Shown: positions 7,636-16,353 of the stretch, in pieces
Layout of the letters: every line of letters begins with the position of its first letter
Position numbering within the stretch: position 1 is the first letter of the stretch
DNA from: Escherichia fergusonii ATCC 35469
GTDB lineage: Bacteria > Pseudomonadota > Gammaproteobacteria > Enterobacterales > Enterobacteriaceae
Direction of reading: 5' to 3'
NCBI RefSeq assembly: GCF_000026225.1
Contig: NC_011740.1
Span: 4,340,001-4,404,000, forward strand
DNA length: 64,000 bases
Position numbers and translations under genes: made by a program
The notes under the pieces: generated by a model
What the model was told of the DNA's origin: nothing
Seen by the model: the letters and a program-made list of their open reading frames with translations, nothing else
Database searches by the model: none

Positions 7636-9261
7636 GTGCACTGGCAAACTCACACTATATTCAATCAACCTGCACCGTTGAATAACAGTAATTTGTATTT
7701 GTCTGATAGCGCGCTTTGCGAAGCCGTAAACCGTGAAGGTGCAGCCTGGGATAACGAGTTGCTTGCCAGTATTGGCCAGCAACTGGGGACCGCAGAATCT
7801 CTGGAGCTTGGGCGGCTGGCGAATATCTATCCGCCAGAGCTGCTGCGCTACGATGCTCAGGGGAGACGGTTAGATGATGTCCGTTTTCACCCTGCCTGGC
7901 ATTTACTGATGCAGGGATTATGTGCAAATCGGGTACATAATCTTGCATGGGAAGAAGATGCCAGAGTCGGATCATTTGTGGTGCGGGCTGCCCGCTTCAT
8001 TATTCACGCCCAGGTTGAAGCCGGGACGCTTTGCCCTATTACTATGACCTTTGCCGCCACACCTTTGTTGTTAGAGTTATTACCCGCGCCGTTTCAGGAC
8101 TGGAAAACACCATTATTAAGTGATCGCTATGATTCTCATCTTTTGCCCGGAGGGCAGAAGCGAGGGCTGCTTATCGGCATGGGAATGACTGAAAAGCAGG
8201 GTGGGTCAGATGTATTGAGCAACACAACTCAGGCCGAACGTCTGGAGGATGGCTCGTATCGATTAGTGGGACATAAGTGGTTCTTTTCTGTGCCACAAAG
8301 TGATGCACATCTGGTGTTGGCACAGACGAAAGGTGGACTTTCTTGTTTCTTCTTGCCGCGTTTTTTACCTGATGGTCAACGCAATGCCATTCGTCTTGAG
8401 CGGCTGAAAGATAAGTTGGGCAATCGTTCTAACGCCAGCTGCGAAGTGGAATTTCAAGATGCGATTGGCTGGCTGGTGGGCAATGAGGGGGAAGGTGTTC
8501 GCTATATTCTTAAAATGGGCGGTATGACACGCTTCGATTGTGCATTAGGTAGCCATGCCATGATGCGCCGAGCTTTTTCACTGGCTATTTATCATGCTCA
8601 TCAGCGACAAGTTTTCGGTAAACCTTTGATTGAACAACCACTCATGCGCAATGTCCTCTGCAGGATGGCATTGCAACTTGAAGGGCAAACTTCTCTGCTC
8701 TTCCGTTTGGCGCGGGCGTGGGATCGACGTACCGATGAAAAAGAAGTGCTTTGGGCGCGTTTATTTACTCCAGCGGCAAAATTTGCAGTGTGCAAAGCAG
8801 GAATACCTTTTGTGGCAGAAGCAATGGAAGTGTTGGGGGGAATTGGTTATTGCGAAGACAGTGAGTTGCCCCGACTTTATCGGGAAATGCCAGTAAACAG
8901 CATCTGGGAAGGGTCTGGTAACATCATGTGCCTGGATGTACTGCGCGTTTTAAGTAAGCAACCAGGCGTCTATGATCTACTAACGGATGCTTTTGCTCAG
9001 GTTAAAGGCCAGGACCGGCATTTTGATCGGGCAGTCAGACGTTTCCAGCAGCTGCTGCGCAAACCATCTGAAGAGCAAGGGCGGGAGATCACCCTACAAC
9101 TTTTCATTTTAGGCTGTGGAGCACAAATGTTACGCCATGCTTCGCCGCCCATTGCTGAAAACTGGTGTCAGTTGATGTTAGGTCATCGTCGGGGTGTTCG
9201 GATAAGCGAACAAGTTCAGAATGATTTGTTGCTACGGGCGACGGGAGGCGTTTGCCTGTAG
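7636..9261 (+). CDS. aidB: AidB, acyl-CoA dehydrogenase-family adaptive response protein
   Basis: AidB is an FAD-containing acyl-CoA dehydrogenase homologue induced by alkylation damage through Ada. It binds DNA and is thought to protect it from, or detoxify, alkylating agents. I place the start at GTG 7636 (VHWQTH), preceded by a strong GGAGGGAG, giving the usual 541 residues. Family signatures are GMGMTEKQGGSD (about 180-191), KLGNRSNASCEVEF and the C-terminal EVLGGIGYCEDSELPRLYREMPVNSIWEGSGNI region. Some 83 bases separate it from yjfC, and a palindrome lies in the gap. Confidence 0.96.
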   Translation: MHWQTHTIFNQPAPLNNSNLYLSDSALCEAVNREGAAWDNELLASIGQQLGTAESLELGRLANIYPPELLRYDAQGRRLDDVRFHPAWHLLMQGLCANRVHNLAWEEDARVGSFVVRAARFIIHAQVEAGTLCPITMTFAATPLLLELLPAPFQDWKTPLLSDRYDSHLLPGGQKRGLLIGMGMTEKQGGSDVLSNTTQAERLEDGSYRLVGHKWFFSVPQSDAHLVLAQTKGGLSCFFLPRFLPDGQRNAIRLERLKDKLGNRSNASCEVEFQDAIGWLVGNEGEGVRYILKMGGMTRFDCALGSHAMMRRAFSLAIYHAHQRQVFGKPLIEQPLMRNVLCRMALQLEGQTSLLFRLARAWDRRTDEKEVLWARLFTPAAKFAVCKAGIPFVAEAMEVLGGIGYCEDSELPRLYREMPVNSIWEGSGNIMCLDVLRVLSKQPGVYDLLTDAFAQVKGQDRHFDRAVRRFQQLLRKPSEEQGREITLQLFILGCGAQMLRHASPPIAENWCQLMLGHRRGVRISEQVQNDLLLRATGGVCL

Positions 9262-9273
9262 TTTATTGTTCAG

Positions 9274-9382
9274 CATCGCATCTGGCATTAAGTGCCTGAT
9301 GCGATGCTGGCAAGGATGTGCAACTATTTGAAAACGTTGCCTTTGTTTGCCGGATAAGGTGCTTTCACCACATCCGGCATTC
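9274..9382. repeat. REP/BIME pair between aidB and yjfN
   Basis: Two palindromic units lie between the convergent aidB and yjfN. One is GCATCGCATC...GATGCGATGC (about 9274-9308) and the other is TGCCGGAT...ATCCGGCA (about 9350-9381). Both have the stem composition of enterobacterial REP sequences and may act as a bidirectional 3' end. Confidence 0.75.
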
Positions 9383-9403
9383 TTGACCTGGCAATTGTGA
9401 TGT

Positions 9404-9679
9404 TCAGGCGTAAAGTATCGCCTGGACACGCCAGTTATCAGGCTGTTGCTCCTCGTACATCTGAATAATTCGGTACCAGGATGCACCTTGCTCATCGGCT
9501 TTCAACGCTACGACACGTTCCACATCTTGTGGGTCGCCTGAAATATTTCTGACAGAGATAAGCCCAATTTCATTAAGACCTGTAACGCAATCAGCACTGG
9601 CGAATTCGGCAGACTGTGCCGTGGTATCCATCAGGCCGGTTGCTAACCGTGGAGAGGATAAGGCAAGTGATTGTTTCAT
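9404..9679 (-). CDS. yjfN: YjfN, YhcN/DUF1471 small periplasmic-type protein
   Basis: YjfN is a 91-residue member of the YhcN/BhsA (DUF1471) stress and biofilm family. I chose the start at MKQSLALSS because GGAG lies six bases upstream; an in-frame ATG 15 codons earlier would give 106 residues. The first 25 residues are only weakly hydrophobic, so the signal peptide is not obvious. The C-terminal GASWYRIIQMYEEQQPDNWRVQAILYA is the family's terminal strand. The next gene, bsmA, is a relative in the same direction. Confidence 0.85.
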   Translation of the reverse strand: MKQSLALSSPRLATGLMDTTAQSAEFASADCVTGLNEIGLISVRNISGDPQDVERVVALKADEQGASWYRIIQMYEEQQPDNWRVQAILYA

Positions 9680-9825
9680 CGTCAGCTCCATTTTCGTTTC
9701 CCCTGAACAGGAGGGGTTATCCATTGTGGAATAAATTTCCGGCTTCCAGCAGGGAATCTATATTGCCCAGATAAACGAATAGAGACGCAAACTAATGTAA
9801 AGCTGATAATAATTTCATCTACAAC

Positions 9826-9951
9826 TATACCCGTCATACTTCAAGTCGCATATGCTGCGCTTACGCTCGCTCATCCCAGTCACTTACTTATGTTAGCTCC
9901 TGCGGACTCACTCACTTATCGCTTTCCTGTCACTTGAATTATTTAGAGTAT
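9826..9951. repeat. ERIC (IRU) element, 126 bp
   Basis: The stretch begins TATACCCGTCATACTTCAAG and ends CTTGAATTATTTAGAGTA, with a core closely matching the ERIC1/ERIC2 primer regions (CCAGTCACTTACTTATGTTA and GCTCCTGCGGACTCACTC). Its length is 126 bp, the standard ERIC size. It overlaps the 3' end of bsmA and supplies its last 13 or so codons and stop. Confidence 0.9.
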
Positions 9952-10279
9952 TTTGTCGATATAAAATAGCTTGTGAATACCACTGTCCTGTTACGATGGT
10001 TTCATCCACCATTATTACGACATAATAATCAGCTTTTGCTGCTGCAGCTTTCGCTCTGATTTCTGCCAGCGCATCATCCGGAGAACCATGTACCATGGCA
10101 CTCACTGTACCCATCCGTTGTAAGCCTTGGGTCTGATCGCGGCGGATTTCCTGAGGATGGTCTGCGACAGGTGGTGCAGGTTGTGGCGTTCCCTGTAGCG
10201 CACTACATCCACTTAACAATAAAACCAGTATCAGAGCGGCAAACCGAAGCATAACTCTCTCTCGTTTCCTGATAGCCAT
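9908..10279 (-). CDS. bsmA: BsmA (YjfO), DUF1471 lipoprotein with an ERIC-encoded C-terminal tail
   Basis: BsmA is a biofilm and peroxide/acid-stress lipoprotein of the YhcN/DUF1471 family. A lipobox LLSGC (Cys 25 in the long reading) follows a hydrophobic signal, so it should be lipidated. The family core ends at GQWYSQAILYRQ; the frame then runs 14 more residues (NTLNNSSDRKAISE), almost all inside the ERIC element, before stopping at 9908. Two starts are possible: MAIRK at 10279 (123 aa) or MLRF at 10252 (114 aa), the latter with a better purine-rich site. It is co-directional with yjfN. Confidence 0.85.
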   Translation of the reverse strand: MAIRKRERVMLRFAALILVLLLSGCSALQGTPQPAPPVADHPQEIRRDQTQGLQRMGTVSAMVHGSPDDALAEIRAKAAAAKADYYVVIMVDETIVTGQWYSQAILYRQNTLNNSSDRKAISE

Positions 10280-10462
10280 AGTGTAGTACCTAATTAATTT
10301 CCCTTAAGAGGGAATGTTCGTGAAGTGTTAGCTGACACGCGATTTTCGAATGAAAATGTTGTGAAAACGTAATCTGCTTCTCAACATTATGCTCCACTCT
10401 GCCAGCAATTATTGTTGCGTTAGGTATTTCCTCATGGCATACCAAATTAAAAGGGGGAACAC

Positions 10463-11212
10463 ATGATAGAAATAGAAACGCAAAGACTGGCAGATATTCC
10501 TGTACTTCACGCTTATCCGGCAAAACAAAATGAAAAGCCGTTACCATGCATTGTTTTTTATCACGGCTTTACTTCCTCCAGCCTGGTTTATAGCTATTTT
10601 GCTGTTGCTCTGGCGCAGGCGGGTTTTCGCGTCATTATGCCTGATGCACCTGATCATGGCTTACGCTTTTCTGGCGACGCCGGACGACGGATGTATCATT
10701 TCTGGCAAATTCTGCACAAAAACATGGAAGAGTTTTCTGCGATACGCGAGGGGATTATTGCAAAAAACTGGCTGCTTGATGGGCGTCTTGCGGTGAGTGG
10801 CGCATCGATGGGCGCAATGACTGCTCTGGGGATTAAGGCCCGCCATACATCGATTCATTGTGCTGCCAGCCTGATGGGGTCAGGATATTTCACCCAACTC
10901 GCTCAAACTCTGTTTCCCCCACTCGTACCAGAAACACCTGCTCAGCAGAAAGAGTTCGAGGCGATTCTTGCTCCGTTGGGGCAGTGGGAAGTGACAAAAA
11001 AGCTATCACACCTTGCAGACAGCCCCCTGTTGCTATGGCATGGACGGGATGATGATGTCGTTCCGGCCATTGAATCTTATCGCCTGGAGCAGGCGTTAAC
11101 ACAAGCAGGGCTGGCGGATAATCTGACCTGTCAGTGGCAGGAAGGCGTAAGACACCGCATTACACCAGAAGCGCTGGCGGCAACGGTGAACTTTTTCCGC
11201 CAGTATCTTTAA
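10463..11212 (+). CDS. yjfP: YjfP, alpha/beta-hydrolase esterase
   Basis: YjfP is a 249-residue cytoplasmic serine esterase. The nucleophile motif GASMG (Ser 115) follows the hydrolase strand LAVSG; the acid lies in WHGRDDDVVP and the histidine in VRHRITPE, giving a complete triad. HGFTSSS near 34-40 forms the oxyanion region. A strong AAGGGGG precedes the ATG. Its 3' end overlaps the convergent ulaR by four bases. Confidence 0.92.
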   Translation: MIEIETQRLADIPVLHAYPAKQNEKPLPCIVFYHGFTSSSLVYSYFAVALAQAGFRVIMPDAPDHGLRFSGDAGRRMYHFWQILHKNMEEFSAIREGIIAKNWLLDGRLAVSGASMGAMTALGIKARHTSIHCAASLMGSGYFTQLAQTLFPPLVPETPAQQKEFEAILAPLGQWEVTKKLSHLADSPLLLWHGRDDDVVPAIESYRLEQALTQAGLADNLTCQWQEGVRHRITPEALAATVNFFRQYL

Positions 11213-11964
11213 ACCCGTAAAACGCGGACCCCTTGCGCTTCCAGCTGTTGCAGGATTTCCGGGTTCGCGTTTTTACCTGTGATCAAGGTATCAATTTGGT
11301 CGGCACGACTAAACAACATGCCAGCTCGTTCACCCACTTTGCTACTGTCGACCAGTACTACCAGTTTGCCGACTACACTAAGCATCTTTTGCTCTGCCAT
11401 GGCGGTTAGCATGTCTGTTTTATATAAGCCATCTGCTGTCAGTCCTTTACCGCTGGTAAACATCCAGTGTCCGGCGTACAAACTGTTCTCGCTACCCTGA
11501 GGACTTAAGGTAATGGACTGGCTTTTATTATACTGCCCTCCCATGATGATCACGCTTTCATGCTCTTGATCGATAAGATAATTCGCCAGCGGTAAATAAT
11601 TGGTGATGATTTGAACCGGTTTGCCGCACATTTCACGGCCAAGCAGGAACGCCGTAGAACCGCAGTTAATTACGACACTTTCACCAGGATTCACTAGTTG
11701 TGAAGCCGCTTTAGCAATACGCACTTTTTCATCATGATTTTGCGCCTGATGCAAATTCATCGGTGTCCAGCGCGGCCTTTGCTGAGCAATACCCTCAGCA
11801 CCGTTACGTACTTTTTTTAGCTTGCCACTTTCGTCAAGTTTATTGATATCCCGACGTGCAGTTGCAGGGGAGATTCCCAGGCGTTCGACAACATTCTCTA
11901 CGGTGACAAAACCCAGCTGGGCCAGCATCTCCAGTAGAATTTGATGCCTTTGTGCTTCTGTCAT
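11209..11964 (-). CDS. ulaR: UlaR, DeoR-family repressor of the ascorbate regulon
   Basis: UlaR is a 251-residue DeoR-family regulator that represses ulaG and ulaABCDEF and is released by L-ascorbate 6-phosphate. The N-terminal helix-turn-helix (about 3-56, VTVENVVERLGISPATARRDINKL) has the DeoR signature, and the C-terminal part is a sugar-phosphate-isomerase-like sensor domain (INCGSTAFLLGREM, then VVLVDSSKVG). It is transcribed away from ulaG's 3' end and meets yjfP tail to tail. Candidate operators are listed at 13137-13487. Confidence 0.95.
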   Translation of the reverse strand: MTEAQRHQILLEMLAQLGFVTVENVVERLGISPATARRDINKLDESGKLKKVRNGAEGIAQQRPRWTPMNLHQAQNHDEKVRIAKAASQLVNPGESVVINCGSTAFLLGREMCGKPVQIITNYLPLANYLIDQEHESVIIMGGQYNKSQSITLSPQGSENSLYAGHWMFTSGKGLTADGLYKTDMLTAMAEQKMLSVVGKLVVLVDSSKVGERAGMLFSRADQIDTLITGKNANPEILQQLEAQGVRVLRV

Positions 11965-12025
11965 GAGCTATTCCGATACAATATGATTTATTTAGATGAT
12001 ATTTGAAATAGCCTGAAAATACTAC

Positions 12026-12059
12026 GCCGGATGGCGCGAAGAACGCGACTCCATCCGGC
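12026..12059. repeat. REP-like hairpin downstream of ulaG
   Basis: GCCGGATGG (12026-12034) and CCATCCGGC (12051-12059) form a 9-bp REP-type stem between the ulaG stop and the ulaR start. It probably protects the ulaG transcript's 3' end. Confidence 0.75.
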
Positions 12060-12071
12060 ATAGCACGCTGA

Positions 12072-13136
12072 TTACAAGAAAGATTTGAACGGCAGATCAG
12101 GTTCAATGGTAAAGCAGTCATCAAAACCGCGTGGATAATGATATTCAAAGTTATCTTTATCCAGAGGCCAGGTAAACTTACCGCCAACCTGCCAGATAAA
12201 CGGTTTAAAGCCATACTTCAGACGATCTTTTTTCATCTCCCACAACACACGGATCTCTTGTGGATCAGCCTGGAAGTTAGACCAAATGTCGTGGTGGAAC
12301 GGGATCACAACTTTCGTATTTAGCGCTTCTGCCATGCGCAGGATATCGGCGCTGGTCATTTTGTCAGTAATACCGCGCGGGTTTTCACCGTAGGAGCCCA
12401 GAGCTACATCGATCTGATGCTCATTACCATGCTTCGCATAATAGTTGGAGTAGTGGGAATCGCCACTGTGATACAGGGTGCCGCCAGGGGTTTTGAAAAG
12501 ATAGTTAACCGCACGCTCGTCCATACCATCTGGCAGTACACCAGCTGCTTTTTGCTCGGCAGGAAGGGTGATCAGTGCTGTACGGTCGAAGGCATCAAGC
12601 GCATGAATTTCAATGTCTTTCACTTTCACCACGTCGCCTGGTTTAACTACGATGCAACGCTCTTTCGGCACACCCCAGCCAATCCATAAATCCACGCAGG
12701 TTTTCGGTCCGATAAATGGTACGTCATCAGCGCAGTTTTGCATCACGGCGGCGGCCACGTTGACGTCGATGTGATCGTTATGATCGTGAGTAGCCAGTAC
12801 GGCGTCGATCTGGCGAATCGCAAACGGATCAAGAACAAACGGGGTAGTACGCAGGTTCGGCTGCAGTTTTTTCACACCAGCCATGCGCTGCATCTGATGC
12901 CCTGCTTTCATCAGTGGATTGCCGTGACTTTGTTTACCCGTTCCGCACCAGAAATCGACGCACACATTGGTGCCACCTTCAGATTTCAGCCAGATCCCGG
13001 TGCAGCCTAGCCACCACATCGCAAAGGTGCCCGGCGCAACTTGCTCTTGCTCAATCTCTTCATTCAGCCAGCTTCCCCATTCAGGAAAGGTGCTCAGGAT
13101 CCATGATTCACGTGTGATGCTTTTCACTTTACTCAT
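12072..13136 (-). CDS. ulaG: UlaG, L-ascorbate-6-phosphate lactonase
   Basis: UlaG hydrolyses L-ascorbate 6-phosphate to 3-keto-L-gulonate 6-phosphate, the first cytoplasmic step after PTS uptake. It has the metallo-beta-lactamase fold, with the metal motif THDHNDH (ATHDHNDHIDV) and further ligands in HSGDSHYSNYY and FHHDIWSNF. I start it at MSKVKS (13136), giving 354 residues; an ATG two codons earlier is also possible. It is divergent from ulaA across a shared regulatory region and lies upstream of ulaR. Confidence 0.96.
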   Translation of the reverse strand: MSKVKSITRESWILSTFPEWGSWLNEEIEQEQVAPGTFAMWWLGCTGIWLKSEGGTNVCVDFWCGTGKQSHGNPLMKAGHQMQRMAGVKKLQPNLRTTPFVLDPFAIRQIDAVLATHDHNDHIDVNVAAAVMQNCADDVPFIGPKTCVDLWIGWGVPKERCIVVKPGDVVKVKDIEIHALDAFDRTALITLPAEQKAAGVLPDGMDERAVNYLFKTPGGTLYHSGDSHYSNYYAKHGNEHQIDVALGSYGENPRGITDKMTSADILRMAEALNTKVVIPFHHDIWSNFQADPQEIRVLWEMKKDRLKYGFKPFIWQVGGKFTWPLDKDNFEYHYPRGFDDCFTIEPDLPFKSFL

Positions 13137-13487
13137 CGCCATTTACCTTCTCGAGTGTGCAAATTAAATCAATATGTGATTTGTTTTGATTGATACTGGC
13201 ACTAATTTTTCAAGATGGCAATGGTGGAATTTTACGGAATGTGATGTAAGTGGAACGATTTGCATTCGTTAATAGAACGTTTTATGACGTGATTTATTTG
13301 ATATATATATGAATAAAAAGGAATTTATAACTTTTTCACCTATCCCACAAATTTAGTGTGTATTTAATTTGCGTACTACGTCACGTTTAATCAAATTTAA
13401 TCTTGTTGTGATTTAATTTGAAAACTAGAGTGTGGACACCATCCTGGGCATGGCCTTGCTCAGCAACTCTGATCACTGGAGAGCATC
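13137..13487. promoter_or_regulatory. Divergent ulaG/ulaA control region with repeated UlaR-like sites
   Basis: This 351-base gap holds no gene. The motif TTTAATTTG occurs four times: inverted at 13160-13168 near ulaG, direct at 13363-13371, inverted at 13391-13399, and direct at 13412-13420 near ulaA. Longer forms read TGATTTAATTTGC and GATTTAATTTGAA. K-12 UlaR is known to bind several operators here, so these are the natural candidates. The region is very A+T-rich, consistent with IHF and CRP involvement, but I could not define those sites. Confidence 0.7.
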
Positions 13488-14885
13488 ATGGAGATCCTCT
13501 ACAACATCTTTACCGTGTTTTTTAACCAGGTCATGACCAATGCCCCGTTACTGCTGGGTATTGTGACCTGTCTGGGCTACATCCTGCTGCGCAAAAGTGT
13601 CAGCGTGATTATCAAAGGTACGATTAAAACCATTATTGGTTTCATGTTGTTGCAGGCCGGGTCCGGCATCCTGACCAGCACCTTCAAACCGGTGGTGGCG
13701 AAAATGTCGGAGGTTTATGGCATCAATGGTGCGATTTCCGATACTTACGCATCCATGATGGCTACCATCGAGCGTATGGGCGATGCCTATAGCTGGGTGG
13801 GCTACGCGGTGCTGTTGGCACTGGCGCTGAACATCTGTTACGTGCTGCTACGTCGCATTACCGGTATTCGCACCATCATGCTGACGGGTCACATCATGTT
13901 CCAGCAGGCGGGGTTGATTGCCGTTACGCTGTTTATCTTCGGTTACTCCATGTGGACGACCATTATCTGCACCGCGATTCTGGTTTCGCTCTACTGGGGT
14001 ATTACCTCTAACATGATGTACAAGCCGACTCAGGAAGTGACGGACGGCTGTGGTTTCTCCATCGGTCACCAACAACAGTTTGCATCATGGGTTGCTTATA
14101 AAGTCGCGCCGTTCCTCGGCAAAAAAGAGGAAAGCGTTGAAGACCTCAAACTGCCAGGCTGGCTGAACATTTTCCACGACAACATCGTCTCCACGGCGAT
14201 TGTCATGACCATCTTCTTTGGTGCCATTTTGCTCTCCTTCGGGATCGACACCGTGCAGGCGATGGCAGGTAAAGTAAACTGGATGGTGTACATCCTGCAA
14301 ACCGGTTTCTCCTTTGCGGTGGCGATCTTCATCATCACTCAGGGCGTGCGCATGTTTGTGGCGGAACTCTCTGAAGCGTTTAACGGTATCTCCCAGCGCC
14401 TGATCCCCGGTGCGGTTCTGGCGATTGACTGTGCGGCCATCTATAGCTTCGCGCCGAACGCTGTGGTCTGGGGCTTTATGTGGGGCACCATCGGTCAACT
14501 GATTGCAGTTGGCATTCTGGTCGCCTGCGGCTCTTCCATTCTGATTATCCCTGGCTTTATCCCGATGTTCTTCTCTAACGCCACTATTGGCGTGTTTGCT
14601 AACCACTTCGGTGGCTGGCGCGCGGCGCTGAAGATTTGTCTGGTGATGGGGATGATTGAAATCTTTGGTTGCGTCTGGGCGGTGAAACTCACCGGTATGA
14701 GCGCCTGGATGGGCATGGCGGACTGGTCGATTCTGGCACCGCCGATGATGCAGGGCTTCTTCTCCATCGGTATCGCCTTTATGACTGTCATCATTGTCAT
14801 TGCACTGGCTTATATGTTCTTCGCTGGCCGCGCGCTGCGCGCAGAAGAAGATGCAGAAAAACAACTGGCAGAACAGTCTGCTTAA
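13488..14885 (+). CDS. ulaA: UlaA, ascorbate-specific PTS permease IIC
   Basis: UlaA is the 465-residue membrane component that translocates L-ascorbate while it is phosphorylated to L-ascorbate 6-phosphate. It has about eleven hydrophobic segments and no IIA or IIB domain of its own. Family stretches include QAGSGILTSTFKP and IDCAAIYSFAPNAVVWGFMWG. It begins the ulaABCDEF operon with GGAGAG just upstream; ulaB follows after 15 bases. Expression should be repressed by UlaR and be catabolite sensitive. Confidence 0.96.
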   Translation: MEILYNIFTVFFNQVMTNAPLLLGIVTCLGYILLRKSVSVIIKGTIKTIIGFMLLQAGSGILTSTFKPVVAKMSEVYGINGAISDTYASMMATIERMGDAYSWVGYAVLLALALNICYVLLRRITGIRTIMLTGHIMFQQAGLIAVTLFIFGYSMWTTIICTAILVSLYWGITSNMMYKPTQEVTDGCGFSIGHQQQFASWVAYKVAPFLGKKEESVEDLKLPGWLNIFHDNIVSTAIVMTIFFGAILLSFGIDTVQAMAGKVNWMVYILQTGFSFAVAIFIITQGVRMFVAELSEAFNGISQRLIPGAVLAIDCAAIYSFAPNAVVWGFMWGTIGQLIAVGILVACGSSILIIPGFIPMFFSNATIGVFANHFGGWRAALKICLVMGMIEIFGCVWAVKLTGMSAWMGMADWSILAPPMMQGFFSIGIAFMTVIIVIALAYMFFAGRALRAEEDAEKQLAEQSA

Positions 14886-14900
14886 TAAGGAGTTTTGATT

Positions 14901-15206
14901 ATGACCGTACGTATTCTGGCTGTGTGTGGTAACGGACAAGGCAGTTCCATGATCATGAAGATGAAAGTGGACCAGTTTTTAACCCAGTCGAACATTGACC
15001 ACACGGTAAACAGCTGCGCGGTTGGCGAATACAAAAGCGAGTTGAGCGGCGCGGATATCATCATCGCTTCTACGCACATCGCGGGCGAGATCACCGTGAC
15101 GGGCAACAAATATGTCGTTGGCGTGCGCAACATGCTCTCTCCTGCCGACTTTGGCCCGAAACTGCTGGAAGTGATCAAAGAACATTTCCCACAGGACGTG
15201 AAGTAA
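14901..15206 (+). CDS. ulaB: UlaB, ascorbate-specific PTS EIIB
   Basis: UlaB is the 101-residue EIIB protein that passes phosphate from UlaC to ascorbate bound in UlaA. The phosphorylated cysteine is Cys 9 in the P-loop-like motif [11 protein letters not shown]. The start is ATG 14901, preceded by AAGGAG; an in-frame ATG two codons upstream is less likely because it overlaps that site. It lies between ulaA and ulaC. Confidence 0.95.
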
Positions 15207-15215
15207 GGGCGCGCT

Positions 15216-15680
15216 ATGAAATTACGTGATTCGCTGGCGGAGAATAAATCTATCCGTCTGCAGGCTGAAGCTGAGACATGGCAGGACGCAGTGAAAATCG
15301 GCGTTGACCTGCTGGTGGCGGCGGATGTTGTCGAGCCGCGTTACTACCAGGCGATTCTGGATGCGGTTGAACAACACGGCCCGTACTTTGTGCTCGCACC
15401 GGGCCTGGCAATGCCGCATGGTCGCCCGGAAGAGGGCGTTAAGAAAACCGGTTTTGCGCTGGTGACGCTGAAAAAGCCGCTGGAGTTCAACCACGAAGAT
15501 AACGACCCGGTGGATATCCTCATCACGATGGCGGCGGTCGATGCCAACACGCATCAGGAAGTGGGCATCATGCAGATCGTCAACCTGTTTGAAGATGAAG
15601 AGAATTTCGACCGTTTACGCGCCTGCCGTACCGAGCAGGAAGTCCTGGATCTCATTGACCGCACCAACGCGGCTGCTTAA
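15216..15680 (+). CDS. ulaC: UlaC, ascorbate-specific PTS EIIA
   Basis: UlaC is a 154-residue EIIA of the mannitol/fructose/nitrogen type that takes phosphate from HPr. The active histidine is His 68 in APGLAMPHGRPEEGV, and the surrounding sequence (FALVTLKKPLEFNHEDNDPVDILITMAA) is typical of the fold. It starts nine bases after ulaB and is followed after 13 bases by ulaD. Confidence 0.95.
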   Translation: MKLRDSLAENKSIRLQAEAETWQDAVKIGVDLLVAADVVEPRYYQAILDAVEQHGPYFVLAPGLAMPHGRPEEGVKKTGFALVTLKKPLEFNHEDNDPVDILITMAAVDANTHQEVGIMQIVNLFEDEENFDRLRACRTEQEVLDLIDRTNAAA

Positions 15681-15693
15681 GAAGGAATTGAAA

Positions 15694-16344
15694 ATGTCAT
15701 TACCGATGTTGCAAGTCGCGCTGGACAACCAGACTATGGCTAGCGCCTACGAAACTACTCGCCTGATTGCCGAAGAAGTCGACATTATCGAAGTGGGCAC
15801 CATTCTGTGCGTGGGCGAAGGCGTGCGTGCGGTTCGCGATCTGAAAGCGCTTTATCCGCACAAAATCGTGCTGGCAGACGCCAAAATCGCCGATGCGGGC
15901 AAAATCCTTTCTCGTATGTGCTTCGAAGCCAACGCTGACTGGGTGACCGTGATTTGTTGTGCAGATATCAACACCGCCAAAGGCGCGCTGGACGTGGCAA
16001 AAGAGTTTAATGGCGACGTGCAGATCGAACTGACCGGTTACTGGACCTGGGAACAGGCGCAGCAGTGGCGCGACGCAGGTATCCAGCAGGTGGTTTATCA
16101 CCGCAGCCGTGACGCGCAGGCCGCAGGCGTGGCGTGGGGCGAAGCGGATATCACCGCGATCAAACGTCTTTCCGATATGGGCTTCAAAGTCACCGTCACC
16201 GGTGGCCTGGCGCTGGAAGACCTGCCGCTGTTCAAAGGCATTCCGATTCATGTGTTTATCGCTGGGCGTAGTATCCGTGATGCCGCCTCTCCGGTTGAAG
16301 CCGCGCGTCAGTTCAAACGTTCCATCGCCGAACTGTGGGGCTAA
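15694..16344 (+). CDS. ulaD: UlaD, 3-keto-L-gulonate-6-phosphate decarboxylase
   Basis: UlaD decarboxylates 3-keto-L-gulonate 6-phosphate to L-xylulose 5-phosphate and CO2. It is a 216-residue (beta/alpha)8 enzyme of the orotidine-phosphate decarboxylase superfamily; Asp 62, Lys 64 and Asp 67 form the DxKxxD motif (ADAKIADAG). The phosphate-binding end VTGGLALEDLPL and HVFIAGRSI is also clear. The start is ATG 15694 after GAAGGAATTG; a longer in-frame reading from 15541 would lie inside ulaC. Confidence 0.96.
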   Translation: MSLPMLQVALDNQTMASAYETTRLIAEEVDIIEVGTILCVGEGVRAVRDLKALYPHKIVLADAKIADAGKILSRMCFEANADWVTVICCADINTAKGALDVAKEFNGDVQIELTGYWTWEQAQQWRDAGIQQVVYHRSRDAQAAGVAWGEADITAIKRLSDMGFKVTVTGGLALEDLPLFKGIPIHVFIAGRSIRDAASPVEAARQFKRSIAELWG

Positions 16345-16353
16345 GGAGCGGAT

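Noticed and set aside
14085..14939. A 284-residue antisense frame over ulaA
   Set aside because: Its His/Asp/Asn-rich composition is typical of the complement of a membrane-protein gene, with no recognisable domain.
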